DNA of 64,000 bases from Caenispirillum bisanense (lineage in GTDB: Bacteria; Pseudomonadota; Alphaproteobacteria; Rhodospirillales; UBA2165): NCBI GenBank assembly GCA_945877815.1, contig CAMDWJ010000010.1:1-64000 (forward strand). The letters run 5' to 3'. This document shows, in pieces, positions 37,621 through 47,254 of the stretch. Under the pieces are notes generated by a model that ran no database searches, had not been told where the DNA came from, and worked only from the letters and a program-made list of their open reading frames with translations. A program made the position numbers and the translations under genes. Position 1 is the stretch's first letter. Each line of letters opens with the position of its first letter.

Positions 37621-37707
37621 ATATGTAGCTGTCGCCCGATATTCCGGGTCAGGTGGATTGTGGTGGAGGTGGCCAATGCCGACAAAAGCATACAAAAGCC
37701 GACATAG

Positions 37708-37783
37708 CCTACAGGGGTAGGATGTGTGCCGCCGGGCGCACCTCCGGTGTTGCGTAGCACTACGGCCTTGCGTACCTCTACGC
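37708..37783 (+). promoter_or_regulatory. structured leader just upstream of lysK
   Basis: Several short inverted repeats follow one another: CCTAC/GTAGG (37708-37721), GTGC/GCAC (37726-37741), CGTAG/CTACG (37753-37764) and GCGTA/TACGC (37770-37783). The last two lie in an imperfect 18-base direct duplication starting with TTGCGTA. The final hairpin ends two bases before the ATG at 37786, where it could mask ribosome access. No standard ribosome site is visible here. Regulation is inferred only. Confidence 0.4.
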
Positions 37784-37785
37784 CC

Positions 37786-39396
37786 ATGAATAGTCCGACC
37801 GATACCAGCGCCCTTGCCGAAACCTCCAACGCCTGGCCGTTCGTGGAGGCGCGCGCACTGCTCAAACGCTTGGGGGGCAAGCTGCCGGCCAAGGGCTACG
37901 TGTTGTTCGAGACCGGCTATGGCCCGTCGGGCTTGCCGCATATCGGCACCTTCGGCGAGGTCGCGCGCACCACGATGGTGCGGCGTGCCTTCGAACTGCT
38001 GACCGGATTTCCGACGCGCCTGATCGCCTTTTCCGACGACATGGACGGATTGCGCAAGGTGCCGGACAATATTCCGAACCCCGAAATCATCCGCCCCCAT
38101 CTCGGTAAGCCGCTGACCGCGATACCCGATCCGTTCGGCACGCATGACAGTTTCGGGCGCCACAACAACGCGCGGCTGCGCGGCTTTCTCGACCAGTTTG
38201 GTTTCGAATACGAATTCCTGAGCTCGACCGATTGCTACAAAGAAGGCCGCTTCGATGCGACCTTGCTGACGCTGCTCGCCCAGTTCGAGGCGGTGCGTCA
38301 GGCCGTGCTGCCGACGCTCGGCGAGGAACGGCGCAAAACCTATTCGCCCTTCCTGCCGGTCTGCCCGAAGACGGGTGTCGTGTTGCAGGTACCGGTCGTC
38401 GCGACCGACGTTGGCGCCGGCACGATCACCTATGAAGAGGCCGATGGCACGCAAACCACCGTTCCCGTCACAGGCGGTGCATGCAAGCTGCAGTGGAAGG
38501 CCGATTGGGCGATGCGCTGGGTGGCGCTCGACGTCGATTACGAAATGTCGGGCAAGGACCTAATCGATTCGGTAAAGCTGTCGTCCAAGATCGCGCGCAT
38601 CATCGGCGGCAGTCCACCACAGGGCTACACTTACGAATTGTTCCTCGACGACAAGGGCGAGAAGATTTCCAAGTCGCGCGGCAACGGCCTGACCATGGAC
38701 GAGTGGCTGCGCTATGCGCCGCCGGAATCGCTGTCGCTGTTCATGTACAATAAGCCGACGCAGGCGAAGCGGCTCTATTTCGATGTGATCCCGCGCTTCG
38801 TCGATGAATATCTGCAGCACTTGTCGAAGTTCCCCGAGCAGGACGCCAAGGGACGGCTCGACAATCCGGTCTGGCATATCCATCGCGGCCAACCGCCGGC
38901 CGAATCGGTGCATCTGTCGTACAACGTACTGCTGAATTTGGCGGCCGTCTGCAATACCGAGGATAAATCGGTCTTGTGGCATTTCATTTCACGCTATGCG
39001 CCGGATGCCACGCCCGCGACCGCGCCCATGCTCGATCGTTTGACCGAATATGCGGTCAATTATTTCCGCGACTTCGTGAAACCGGCGAAGAAGTACCGCG
39101 GGCCCAACGAGATGGAGCGTGCCGCGCTGGAGGATCTGTTGAAGAGCCTCGATTCAATGCCACGCGGCACCGACGCCGAAGCGATCCAGACCGAGGTCTA
39201 TGAGGTCGGCAAGCGCCACGCCTTCGTCGATCTTAAGAGCTGGTTTCAGACTCTGTATGAAACCCTGCTCGGCCAACCGACCGGTCCGCGCATGGGATCC
39301 TTCATCGCCTTGTATGGGCTGGGCGAAAGCGCCGCGTTGATCCGCACCGTGCTGGCGGGCAAGAATCCGACGGGCGATCAGGCAAACGCGGCCTAG
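37786..39396 (+). CDS. lysK: class I lysyl-tRNA synthetase
   Basis: A 536-residue enzyme that charges tRNA-Lys. It is the class I (archaeal and alphaproteobacterial) form and not the class II LysS: the HIGH signature is PHIGTF at residues 51-56 and the KMSKS signature is KISKS at 293-297. Other family marks are [19 protein letters not shown] and [28 protein letters not shown], given in pieces. The ATG at 37786 is chosen for normal length. The frame runs 20 codons further upstream through the leader hairpins. Confidence 0.96.
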   Translation: MNSPTDTSALAETSNAWPFVEARALLKRLGGKLPAKGYVLFETGYGPSGLPHIGTFGEVARTTMVRRAFELLTGFPTRLIAFSDDMDGLRKVPDNIPNPEIIRPHLGKPLTAIPDPFGTHDSFGRHNNARLRGFLDQFGFEYEFLSSTDCYKEGRFDATLLTLLAQFEAVRQAVLPTLGEERRKTYSPFLPVCPKTGVVLQVPVVATDVGAGTITYEEADGTQTTVPVTGGACKLQWKADWAMRWVALDVDYEMSGKDLIDSVKLSSKIARIIGGSPPQGYTYELFLDDKGEKISKSRGNGLTMDEWLRYAPPESLSLFMYNKPTQAKRLYFDVIPRFVDEYLQHLSKFPEQDAKGRLDNPVWHIHRGQPPAESVHLSYNVLLNLAAVCNTEDKSVLWHFISRYAPDATPATAPMLDRLTEYAVNYFRDFVKPAKKYRGPNEMERAALEDLLKSLDSMPRGTDAEAIQTEVYEVGKRHAFVDLKSWFQTLYETLLGQPTGPRMGSFIALYGLGESAALIRTVLAGKNPTGDQANAA

Positions 39397-39485
39397 GTGC
39401 CGGCGCTGCAATTTAATCATTTCTTAACCGTAAAAGACCGACTCTAAACGGTCAAAAAAACGGTTTTGCCCTCACCGGGGTGGTT

Positions 39486-40148
39486 ATGATAGTGCGACGG
39501 AACATGGTGCAGGCTTTGCGCCCGCTGGGATTTGTGCTGCTCTTGGGCGGCGCGCTCTTGGCGAGTGCCGGCGATGCGACGCCGCAAAGCGCGCAGTTGC
39601 GCCAGCCCACGACTGCGTTCTTCCTTGGAACGATCGCCGATTACGCCAATGGGCGGCTGACGGTGCAGACCGCCGAGGGCCAGACCCTGCAGGCGATCAT
39701 CAATCCGCGCTCCAAGATCGCGCTGCTCAAACCTGCCGATTTCGGCGATCTCCAGGAAGGCACGTATATAGCCTCGGTCGGCAAGGATCAGGGCAGCGAT
39801 ACGATCGAAGCGATCGAGCTGCGCATCGTCGAGGAAAAATTGCGCGGGGTCGGCGAAGGAACGCGTCCGTTCCATGGCGGTGGCGACGATAAGACTTCGA
39901 CGACCAATGCCAAAATCGTCGGCGTCTCGACCGCCGTCTTTCCGCCCGAAATCGCGATCCGGCTGCGTGGCCGCGATATGAAGATCATCTTGCCGGACAA
40001 TGCGCCGATCACCTTTATGACGATCGGCGATGCCTCGGCGCTCAAGCCCGGTGTGCCCGTCTCGGTCTTCACCGTGCGTTCGCGCACCGGCAGCACGGAT
40101 GTGGTGCGCATCAATGTCGGCCAAGGCGGCGTCGTGCCGATCTTGTGA
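39486..40148 (+). CDS. exported protein of unknown function
   Basis: A 220-residue protein with a signal peptide (basic start, then LGFVLLLGGALLASAGDA). The rest is beta-rich and resembles repeated DUF5666-like small barrels: FFLGTIADYANGRLTVQTAEGQTLQAII, then FGDLQEGTYIASVGKD, and later IKIILPDNAPITFM. The last part reads TDVVRINVGQGGVVPIL. I assign no function. Two nearby upstream starts, a GTG at 39480 and a later ATG, are alternatives. It is convergent with tadA. Confidence 0.72.
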   Translation: MIVRRNMVQALRPLGFVLLLGGALLASAGDATPQSAQLRQPTTAFFLGTIADYANGRLTVQTAEGQTLQAIINPRSKIALLKPADFGDLQEGTYIASVGKDQGSDTIEAIELRIVEEKLRGVGEGTRPFHGGGDDKTSTTNAKIVGVSTAVFPPEIAIRLRGRDMKIILPDNAPITFMTIGDASALKPGVPVSVFTVRSRTGSTDVVRINVGQGGVVPIL

Positions 40149-40163
40149 CCCGGCGGCCGTGCG

Positions 40164-40598
40164 CTAACGGCGGGCGGCGAAAAAATCCCTGAGTAGGCTC
40201 GCGGCGCGGGCCTCTTCGATGCCGCCCACGACTTCGGGGCGGTGATGGCAGGTCGGCTGCTCAAAAATGCGAGCTCCATGCTCGACTCCGCCGCTTTTCG
40301 GATCGTAGGCGCCGAAATAAAGCCGGCGGATACGGGCGAGCGAAATCGCCGCCGCGCACATCGGGCAGGGTTCGAGGGACACATAGAGATCGCAGTCCGA
40401 CAGGCGATACTCGGCGGTACCCGCGCCTGCGCGTAGAACCAGCATCTCGGCATGGGCGGTGGCATCCTTCAGCTCCTCCACCCGGTTTCCGGCGCTGGCC
40501 AGCACACGCCCGCTCGGACCATGGACCAGGACCGCGCCAACTGGCACTTCGCCACGCTTCGCCGCGGCCTCAGCTTGCTGCAATGCCATCTCCATCAT
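40164..40598 (-). CDS. tadA: tRNA-specific adenosine deaminase
   Basis: A 144-residue zinc deaminase that turns adenosine 34 of tRNA-Arg(ACG) into inosine. The catalytic zinc site is DATAHAEMLVLR (His and the proton-shuttling Glu) and LEPCPMCAAAI (two Cys). The C-terminal region KSGGVEHGARIFEQPTCHHRPEV is typical. Its only classical bacterial substrate, tRNA-Arg with anticodon ACG, is present at 196-272. Confidence 0.96.
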   Translation of the reverse strand: MMEMALQQAEAAAKRGEVPVGAVLVHGPSGRVLASAGNRVEELKDATAHAEMLVLRAGAGTAEYRLSDCDLYVSLEPCPMCAAAISLARIRRLYFGAYDPKSGGVEHGARIFEQPTCHHRPEVVGGIEEARAASLLRDFFAARR

Positions 40599-40652
40599 GG
40601 TCCGACCCTAGCCAAATTTGCGCCACCCGGCGAGGCGTCTTACATTGGGGCC

Positions 40653-41378
40653 ATGGTACAGACCCAATCGCGCCCGATCATCGGCATCACGGTGGATGCC
40701 GAACAACCGGGCGGCTATTCCAAATTTCCCTGGTATGCGCTCCGCGAGAATTATGCGGGCGTCGTCGTCAAGGCGGGTGGCCTGCCGATGTTCCTGCCGC
40801 ACGAGCCGGCGCTGGCCGAGGCCTATCTCGACCGCATCGACGGATTGATTGTCACCGGCGGCGCCTTTGACGTGGACCCGGCTCTCTACGGCGCCAATAG
40901 CGTGCATGAAACCGTGACCCTGAAGGAAACCCGCACCCAATTCGAATTGGCCATCACCAAGGGAGCCATAGACCGCGGCATGCCGCTGCTGGGTATCTGC
41001 GGCGGCCAGCAACTGCTCAACGTGGCGCTCGGCGGCACTCTGATCCAGCACATTCCAGACAGCGTCAAAAATCCGCTCGCGCACGAACAGCCCAATCCGC
41101 GAAATGAGCCCGGCCACAGCGTCGCCATCGCCGCCGGCACCAAACTGCGCGACATCGTCGGCGTCGCCGAGATGCGGGTGAATTCGGCGCACCATCAGGC
41201 CGCCGCCACGGTAAGCGCGCCTTGCGTCATCAATGCGATCGCGCCCGACGGCGTGATCGAGGGTGTCGAGGATCCAAATCTGGAATTTTGCATCGGGGTT
41301 CAATGGCACCCTGAATTTGAGGTCGACCCCCATGACATCCGTATCTTCGAAGCCTTCGTCGCCGCAGCCGGCCGATAA
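40653..41378 (+). CDS. class I glutamine amidotransferase, gamma-glutamyl-GABA hydrolase (PuuD) type
   Basis: A 241-residue hydrolase: PIIGITVDAEQPGGYSKFPWY at the start, LIVTGGAFDVDPALYG, the nucleophile elbow PLLGICGGQQLLNVALGG (Cys), SAHHQAA and the catalytic His/Glu pair in VQWHPEFE. This is the peptidase C26 family, whose best-known member PuuD cleaves gamma-glutamyl-GABA in putrescine breakdown. No other puu gene is nearby, so substrate is open. The ATG at 40653 is chosen. Its 3' end overlaps the next gene by 47 bases. Confidence 0.88.
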   Translation: MVQTQSRPIIGITVDAEQPGGYSKFPWYALRENYAGVVVKAGGLPMFLPHEPALAEAYLDRIDGLIVTGGAFDVDPALYGANSVHETVTLKETRTQFELAITKGAIDRGMPLLGICGGQQLLNVALGGTLIQHIPDSVKNPLAHEQPNPRNEPGHSVAIAAGTKLRDIVGVAEMRVNSAHHQAAATVSAPCVINAIAPDGVIEGVEDPNLEFCIGVQWHPEFEVDPHDIRIFEAFVAAAGR

Positions 41379-42189
41379 GGCCGATTCCGACTCGCCCGAG
41401 GGCGAGGGCGGCGAAAAGGACGCCGAGAAAGGTGAGCGTATCGCCAAGGTGTTGGCGCGCGCCGGCGTGTGTTCGCGCCGCGAGGCCGAGCGTTGGATCG
41501 CCGACGGCCGCGTTGTCGTTGATAACAAGGTTCTGACCACGCCGGCCTTCCTCGTGACCGAGTCATCGCTGATCGTGGTCGACGGCAAGCCCGTCGGCGA
41601 AACTCAGCCGACGCGGTTGTGGCGTTACCACAAACCCATCGGTGTTCTGACCACGCACAACGATCCGCAAGGCCGTCCGACCGTTTTCGAACGCCTGCCG
41701 CCGAGCCTTGGGCGAGTGATCTCCATCGGCCGTCTCGATTTCAACTCCGAAGGGTTGCTTCTGCTCACCAATGACGGCGCGCTGGCGCGTCGGCTTGAGC
41801 TGCCGACCACCGGCTGGACGCGGCGCTACCGCGTGCGCGTGCACGGCAATCCGACCGAGGACGAACTGGCCAAGCTCAAGCGCGGCATCGAGATCGAAGG
41901 TGTGCGCTACGGTTCGATCGAGGCCACGCTGGATCGCCAACAAGGCGCCAATGCTTGGGTGACCCTGGCCCTCAACGAAGGCAAGAACCGCGAAATCCGC
42001 AAGGTGATGGATCATCTCGGTTGGCCGGTGACCCGGCTCATCCGCGTCGCCTATGGTCCCTTCCAACTCGGCAATCTCGAACGCGACCGCATTGACGAGG
42101 TGCCGGGCAAGGTTCTGACGAGCCAGCTTGGGGTGCCCAAGCGTGAAAGCATGGCGAAGAAAAATGCGGATCGTCGCAGGGCGTCATAG
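41332..42189 (+). CDS. RluB/RsuA-family rRNA pseudouridine synthase
   Basis: A 285-residue protein with a Ser/Asp/Glu-rich, probably disordered first 35 residues, then an S4 RNA-binding domain (RIAKVLARAGVCSRREAERWIADGRVVVD in pieces) and the catalytic domain. The catalytic Asp is in GRLDFNSEGLLLLTNDG. Other marks are KPIGVLTTHNDPQGRPTVF and the C-terminal EGKNREIRKVMDHLGWPVTRLIRVAYGPF, given in parts. It modifies a uridine in ribosomal RNA. The start at 41332 overlaps the upstream gene, and no later ATG would keep the S4 domain. Confidence 0.92.
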   Translation: MTSVSSKPSSPQPADKADSDSPEGEGGEKDAEKGERIAKVLARAGVCSRREAERWIADGRVVVDNKVLTTPAFLVTESSLIVVDGKPVGETQPTRLWRYHKPIGVLTTHNDPQGRPTVFERLPPSLGRVISIGRLDFNSEGLLLLTNDGALARRLELPTTGWTRRYRVRVHGNPTEDELAKLKRGIEIEGVRYGSIEATLDRQQGANAWVTLALNEGKNREIRKVMDHLGWPVTRLIRVAYGPFQLGNLERDRIDEVPGKVLTSQLGVPKRESMAKKNADRRRAS

Positions 42190-42724
42190 AGGCCGCAGGC
42201 TCGCTGCCCCGCACGGCGATGCAACGCGCCCGACCTCGGACCGGGTGCGCGAAGCGATCTACAACGTGCTGAGTCACGGGCTCGACGTGGAGATCGAGGG
42301 CGCTGTCGTGCTCGATGTTTTCGCAGGCTCCGGCGCGCTGGGGATCGAGGCGCTGTCGCGCGGCGCTGGCCACGCCATTTTTGTCGATATGGCGCGTCCG
42401 GCGCTGGATGCCGTCGGCGCCAATGTTGAGACGGTTGGCGAAGACGAAAATGCCACGATCCTGCGCCGCGACGTTAGGCGCTTCGGCGCGAAACCGGCCG
42501 GAGCGACCCCCGCGACGCTCGCCTTCTTCGATCCGCCCTATCACGAGACGATGGTGGAGCCGGCCTTGATCGCGGCGGTCGAGGGCGGATGGCTGGCGCC
42601 CGGCGCCTGCGTGGTGGTCGAGACGGCGGAAGACGAAAGTTTCGGGACGCCGGATCAATTCGAAGCACTCGACGAGCGGCGCTATGGCAAGACGCTGGTG
42701 CGATTTTTCCGCTACGGCGGCTGA
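42164..42724 (+). CDS. rsmD: 16S rRNA (guanine-966-N2) methyltransferase
   Basis: A 186-residue methyltransferase. MRIVAGRHRGRRLAAPHG is the standard RsmD start, followed by RPTSDRVREAIYNVL, the SAM motif VVLDVFAGSGALGIEALSRG and the catalytic motif FFDPPYH. It acts on the small ribosomal subunit RNA. It overlaps the pseudouridine synthase gene by 26 bases, so the two rRNA modification genes form a unit. It converges on mutL with a seven-base gap. Confidence 0.94.
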   Translation: MRIVAGRHRGRRLAAPHGDATRPTSDRVREAIYNVLSHGLDVEIEGAVVLDVFAGSGALGIEALSRGAGHAIFVDMARPALDAVGANVETVGEDENATILRRDVRRFGAKPAGATPATLAFFDPPYHETMVEPALIAAVEGGWLAPGACVVVETAEDESFGTPDQFEALDERRYGKTLVRFFRYGG

Positions 42725-42731
42725 TGCCGGT

Positions 42732-44537
42732 CTATCTGCGGCCGAACAATCGTTCGATGTCGGCGAGCTTCAATTCGACATAGGTCGGGCGGCCGTGATT
42801 GCACTGGCCCGAATTGGGCGTCGCTTCCATCTGGCGCAGAAGCGCGTTCATTTCTTCGGCATTGAGCCGCCGGCCCGCGCGCACGCTGCCGTGGCAGGCC
42901 ATGGTCGACGAGATATCGGCGAGCCGGTCCTTGAGGACGATGGCCTCGCCGTGCTCGGCAAGATCGTCGGCGAGATCGCGCACCAGCGCTGCGGCATCGA
43001 CTTCGCCGAGCAACGCCGGAGTCTCTCGCACCACGACGGCGCCGGCCCCGAATGGCTCGACGATCAAGCCGAATTCTGCGAGTTCGCTCGCGTGTTCGGC
43101 AATGCGGCGCGCATCGGCATCGTCGAGTTCGACAACCTCAGGGATCAGTAATGCCTGGCGCGCGATGCCGTTTTGCGCCAAGGCATTCTTCATTACCTCG
43201 TAAACGAGGCGTTCATGCGCCGCATGTTGATCGACGATCACGATACCGTCCTCGGTCTGGGCGACGATGTAGGTTTCGTGCAATTGGCCGCGCGCCACGC
43301 CGAGCGGCCATTGCGGCGTAGGCGCGGCGGCGGCTGCGTCGTTCGTTTCGGCGCGCGCCGACGGCCGGGTCGAAAGCCCGCTGAGCGGAGCCTGGTAGGC
43401 GAGCCCTTCTTCGGCCAAGCGGGGTGTGATGAACGAGGAACGTGGGCTCGGCCAGGGCAGGCTGCTGGCGCCGCTGAGCGATGCCACGGGGCGAAGCGCG
43501 CCCAGGGCGGCGGCCCCCACCGTGGTCGAGGCGCGATGGCCAGCGGCATCGAGCGCGTGTTTGAGCGCGCTGACGATCAACCCGCGGATCAGGCCGGCAT
43601 CGCGGAAGCGAACTTCGGCCTTCATCGGATGGACGTTCACATCCACATCCTCCGACGGCACGTCGAGGAACAAGGCGAGCAGGGGGTGGCGGTCGTGGGC
43701 GAGAAAATCGCGATAGGCGCCGCGCACCGCGCCGATCAACAGTTTGTCGCGCACCGGGCGACCGTTGACGAATAGGAATTGCTGCTGCGCATTGCCGCGG
43801 TTGAAGGTCGGCAATCCGATATGGCCGGTAAGCCGCGTTCCTTCGCGGTCCGCGTCCACCGGCAAGGCATTGGCGGCGAATTCGTTGCCCATGATCGAGG
43901 CCAGCCGGTCGAGCCGCGAATCGAGCAGGGAGCCTTGAATGCTCGCGAGCTTCAAGATCGTGCGCTCGCCGTCACTAACGGTGAAGGCGACATCAGGATG
44001 GGCCATGGCGAGGCGTTTTACCGCATCGACGGCATGGGTCAGTTCGGTACGCGCCGCCTTGAGGAATTTGAGCCGCGCTGGGGTTGCGAAAAACAGATCG
44101 CGCACTTCGACGGTTGTTCCGACCGGATGGGCGGCGGGTGCCGGGCCGCTTTTGGCCCCACCGTCGAGCCGGATCGCCCAGGCTTGGTCAGCGCCGCGCA
44201 CCCGGCTGGTGATGGTCATGCGCGCGATCGAGCCGATCGAGGGCAGCGCCTCGCCGCGAAAGCCGAGCGTTTTGATATGTTCGAGATCGTCGCCGTCGAG
44301 CTTCGAGGTCGCATGGCGTTCGACGGCGAGCGCCAACTCGTCTTTGCTCATTCCGCTGCCGTCGTCGGCGACGACGATGGCGGTAGTGCCGCCGTCGCGG
44401 ATCGTCACCTCGATACGAGTGGCGCCCGCATCGATAGCGTTCTCGACCAGCTCCTTGATCGCCGATGCCGGCCGTTCGACCACTTCGCCGGCGGCGATGC
44501 GGTTGACGGTCGTTGGCGGCAGGAGCCGAAGAGTCAT
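42732..44537 (-). CDS. mutL: DNA mismatch repair protein MutL (endonuclease type)
   Basis: A 601-residue protein. The N-terminal GHKL ATPase has [32 protein letters not shown] and [10 protein letters not shown], given in conserved order. The C-terminal domain contains [12 protein letters not shown], which fits the DQHA-x2-E-x4-E endonuclease motif, plus ACHGSVRAG and CNHGRPT. MutL of this type nicks the DNA strand itself and works without MutH. It overlaps pgi by four bases and is translated from the same minus-strand message. Confidence 0.97.
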   Translation of the reverse strand: MTLRLLPPTTVNRIAAGEVVERPASAIKELVENAIDAGATRIEVTIRDGGTTAIVVADDGSGMSKDELALAVERHATSKLDGDDLEHIKTLGFRGEALPSIGSIARMTITSRVRGADQAWAIRLDGGAKSGPAPAAHPVGTTVEVRDLFFATPARLKFLKAARTELTHAVDAVKRLAMAHPDVAFTVSDGERTILKLASIQGSLLDSRLDRLASIMGNEFAANALPVDADREGTRLTGHIGLPTFNRGNAQQQFLFVNGRPVRDKLLIGAVRGAYRDFLAHDRHPLLALFLDVPSEDVDVNVHPMKAEVRFRDAGLIRGLIVSALKHALDAAGHRASTTVGAAALGALRPVASLSGASSLPWPSPRSSFITPRLAEEGLAYQAPLSGLSTRPSARAETNDAAAAAPTPQWPLGVARGQLHETYIVAQTEDGIVIVDQHAAHERLVYEVMKNALAQNGIARQALLIPEVVELDDADARRIAEHASELAEFGLIVEPFGAGAVVVRETPALLGEVDAAALVRDLADDLAEHGEAIVLKDRLADISSTMACHGSVRAGRRLNAEEMNALLRQMEATPNSGQCNHGRPTYVELKLADIERLFGRR

Positions 44538-45832
44538 TTATGGGCGCTTTCGTCCAGATAGCGGCGCGCGAGGATCTTGCCGTCCTCGACCGCCGGTTGG
44601 TCGAAGGGATCGACGCCCCACAGGTGCGCGGCGATCATCGTTTCCAGAATATAATGCATCATCAATGCGCCGACGGCACGCTCGTCGATGCTGTCGATGG
44701 TCAAAATTCGCGTCGGACAGCCGCGTTTGATCAGCGTATCGGCCGTTGCGCGTTGTTCAGCATCGAGCAGATCGCCGAGGGTACGACCGGCGAGATATGC
44801 AAGGCGCGGATCGTCGGCCAAGTCCTTGGGGACGATGCCGCCGGTTCCTGCAGCCTTGGAAAAGATCACGCTGAACATCTTGTCGCGCGGCCCATCGAGA
44901 TAGAGCTGCAATTGGCTGTGCTGATCGACCGTGCCGAGTGCGCGGATCGGCGTCGTGCCTTTGCCGTTCTTACCGACGCTTTCGGCCCACAACTGGCGAT
45001 ACCACAGGCCGAAATCGGCGAGCCGGTCGATATAAGGCATCATGACCGTCGTTCCGATGCCTTGTTGTGCCAGACCGATGGACAGCGCGGCACCGATGGC
45101 TGGCGCCAGGGTTTCGGGTTTGGCCCCCATGAGCACCGGATCGAGCACCGAACGGGCACCTTCGCGCACCGCGCCGGCATCGAGCCCGGCGATCATGGCG
45201 GGCAGCAGGCCAACCAGCGACAGTGCGGAATAACGTCCGCCGATTTTCGGATCGTGATCGAGGGTTTCCATGTCCCAGTGCGTGGCGACGCGCCGAAGCG
45301 GATTGTCGCCGGGTTCGGTGATCGCGAGGAAGGCCTTGGCGATCCCATCCTTGCCGAGTGGGCCACGGAAGACATCGAGGCAGTGGAACATTTGCGACAA
45401 CGTTTCGGCGGTCGAGCCCGATTTGGAAATGACGATGAACCCCGTTCGTTTCGGATCGATGGCGGCAAACAGCCGTTCGAAGGTGTCGCCATCGATATTG
45501 TCGAGGAAATGAAGCCGGGGGCTTTGGGCCGCTGGGCGCGCCAGCGCGCATAGAGTCCGTCCGCCAAGACTCGATCCGCCGGTGCCGAGCACCACAACGT
45601 CGTCGAAGGATTCGATCATGCGCGCGGCTGTGTCCTCGATCGCGTCGAGATCTTGGCTTTGGGCAGGCAGGCGCAGCAGCGGCAGGGTATTTTTATTGTG
45701 TGCAGCGCGGATCGCATCCAGGGCCGGCGCGGTCTCGGCGATCAGAGCGTCTAGGACGGTGGTCTTGAGTCCGGTCGCCCCGATACGCTCGGCGCGACAA
45801 CCTTCGATATCCTGTCGATAGAACACGCTCAC
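44534..45832 (-). CDS. pgi: glucose-6-phosphate isomerase
   Basis: A 432-residue enzyme of glycolysis and gluconeogenesis. It is a short form. The two SIS-type halves carry [16 protein letters not shown] and [15 protein letters not shown] (phosphate binding), [15 protein letters not shown] and [16 protein letters not shown], and the C-terminal [12 protein letters not shown] pattern is [12 protein letters not shown]. The GTG start is preceded by GGAG six bases away. It is coupled to mutL. Confidence 0.94.
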   Translation of the reverse strand: MSVFYRQDIEGCRAERIGATGLKTTVLDALIAETAPALDAIRAAHNKNTLPLLRLPAQSQDLDAIEDTAARMIESFDDVVVLGTGGSSLGGRTLCALARPAAQSPRLHFLDNIDGDTFERLFAAIDPKRTGFIVISKSGSTAETLSQMFHCLDVFRGPLGKDGIAKAFLAITEPGDNPLRRVATHWDMETLDHDPKIGGRYSALSLVGLLPAMIAGLDAGAVREGARSVLDPVLMGAKPETLAPAIGAALSIGLAQQGIGTTVMMPYIDRLADFGLWYRQLWAESVGKNGKGTTPIRALGTVDQHSQLQLYLDGPRDKMFSVIFSKAAGTGGIVPKDLADDPRLAYLAGRTLGDLLDAEQRATADTLIKRGCPTRILTIDSIDERAVGALMMHYILETMIAAHLWGVDPFDQPAVEDGKILARRYLDESAHK

Positions 45833-45940
45833 CTTTAGCTCCTATGCTGGAAAAGAGGGTAACAAATCGGGCATGCGCTGCCCAGCGCGAGGGGCAATGG
45901 CGCCCCATCGATCCATCAACGCTCTGTGAGCCAATTTGTT

Positions 45941-47254
45941 TCAGGGCTTCGGCGCGATGCCTTCGGGCTTGCCGACCACGACGACGGTGAGCTTGTCGGG
46001 CGTCAGCAGGGATTTCGCAATGCGATTCACGTCATTGAGCGTGACGGCGGAGATCAATTTGTCGCGGCGGGAGATGTAGTCGATGCCGAGGTCTTCGAGT
46101 TGGATCCCCAACAGCACCGAGGCGATGCCGGACGACGAGGAGAATTGCAGTGCGTACGAGCCGGTGATGTAGGTCTTGGCGTCGTTAAGCTCGTCCTGCG
46201 TGACGCCCTTGTCGCGCATGCGGCTCCATTCGGCCCGTACGACATCGAGCGATTTTCCGGCACTGTCGTTGCGTGTGTCGGCGCCGCCGAGGATCAGGCC
46301 GGCTTGATCCAATGTGCTCAGGCTGCTCGATGTCGAATAGGCGAGACCGCGTTTCTCGCGCACTTCGTTCATCAGACGGGACTCAAAGCTGCCGCCGCCG
46401 AGGATATGGTTCATGGTATAGGCGGCGAAAAAGTTGGGATCCTTACGCAGGATGCCGCCCTGGCCCCACCGGATCACGCTTTGCGGCATTGGCCGTTCGA
46501 TCACGATTATCTTGTCGGCGGCGGCTGGCGTCGGGCGGGACAGCAGCCAGGGTTTTGCCTTCATCGGCAATTGCCCGAAGACTTCGTCCAACCGGCGGAT
46601 GAGGTCCGCCGGGGTTATGTCGCCGACTGCGGCGACGACGAGGTTGTCGCGTGCCATCCGGTCAACCATGAATTGCCGCATATCGGCGATCTTGATCGTC
46701 GGTACGGTTTCGAGCGTGCCTTGCACGTCGCGGCGGTAGGGATGGCTCGGAAACAATTGTTCCATCAGTGCCTTGGAGGCAATGCCGCGTGGATTTTCGC
46801 TTTCGCGCCGCAGGCCTGAGGCGATCTGCAGGCGCATGCGGTTGACCGCTGCGTCATCGAAACGCGGCTTATTGATCGCCAGGCGCAATAGATCGAAGGC
46901 TTCGTCCTGGGTTTCGGTCAAGGCGGCGAAGCTGCCGGAGAAATTCTCAAGACTCGCGCGGAAGTTGATCTTTGCCGCGAGATCTTCGACTTTGCCTTGG
47001 AAGGCTTGGCTGTCGAGGTCGCCGGCCCCTTCATCCAGGCTGGAAGCAACCAGATTGGCGAGCCCTTCTTTGCCGGTCGGGTCGAGTGCCGCGCCCCCGC
47101 GAAATGCGAATGAAAGCGTGACGATCGGATTGGTGTGATCCTCGACCAGCCAGGCGGTGATGCCTGTGTTGGACTTGATCGGCTTGATCTCGATGGCGCC
47201 GGCAGGGGCGGCAAAGGCGACAAGCGCCAGAATGGCAAGAAGGAACGGACGCAT
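45941..47254 (-). CDS. M16-family peptidase subunit lacking the zinc motif
   Basis: A 437-residue periplasmic protein with a signal peptide (LLAILALVAFAAPAGA). It has the M16 (pitrilysin/processing peptidase) fold: VTLSFAFRGGAALDPTGKEGLANLVASSLDEGAG at the zinc-site position, then LPMKAKPWLLSRPTPAA and GGGSFESRLMNEVREKRGLAYS. The HxxEH zinc motif is missing: the region reads LANLVASSLDEG. It is therefore probably the non-catalytic half of a heterodimer with the next M16 protein, whose stop it shares one base with (TAATG). Confidence 0.9.
   Translation of the reverse strand: MRPFLLAILALVAFAAPAGAIEIKPIKSNTGITAWLVEDHTNPIVTLSFAFRGGAALDPTGKEGLANLVASSLDEGAGDLDSQAFQGKVEDLAAKINFRASLENFSGSFAALTETQDEAFDLLRLAINKPRFDDAAVNRMRLQIASGLRRESENPRGIASKALMEQLFPSHPYRRDVQGTLETVPTIKIADMRQFMVDRMARDNLVVAAVGDITPADLIRRLDEVFGQLPMKAKPWLLSRPTPAAADKIIVIERPMPQSVIRWGQGGILRKDPNFFAAYTMNHILGGGSFESRLMNEVREKRGLAYSTSSSLSTLDQAGLILGGADTRNDSAGKSLDVVRAEWSRMRDKGVTQDELNDAKTYITGSYALQFSSSSGIASVLLGIQLEDLGIDYISRRDKLISAVTLNDVNRIAKSLLTPDKLTVVVVGKPEGIAPKP

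Noticed and set aside
39425-39475. GACCG/CGGTC stem with A/T runs between lysK and the next gene, looking like a terminator.
   Set aside because: The T-run is on the minus strand, where no nearby gene ends. The stem is only five pairs.
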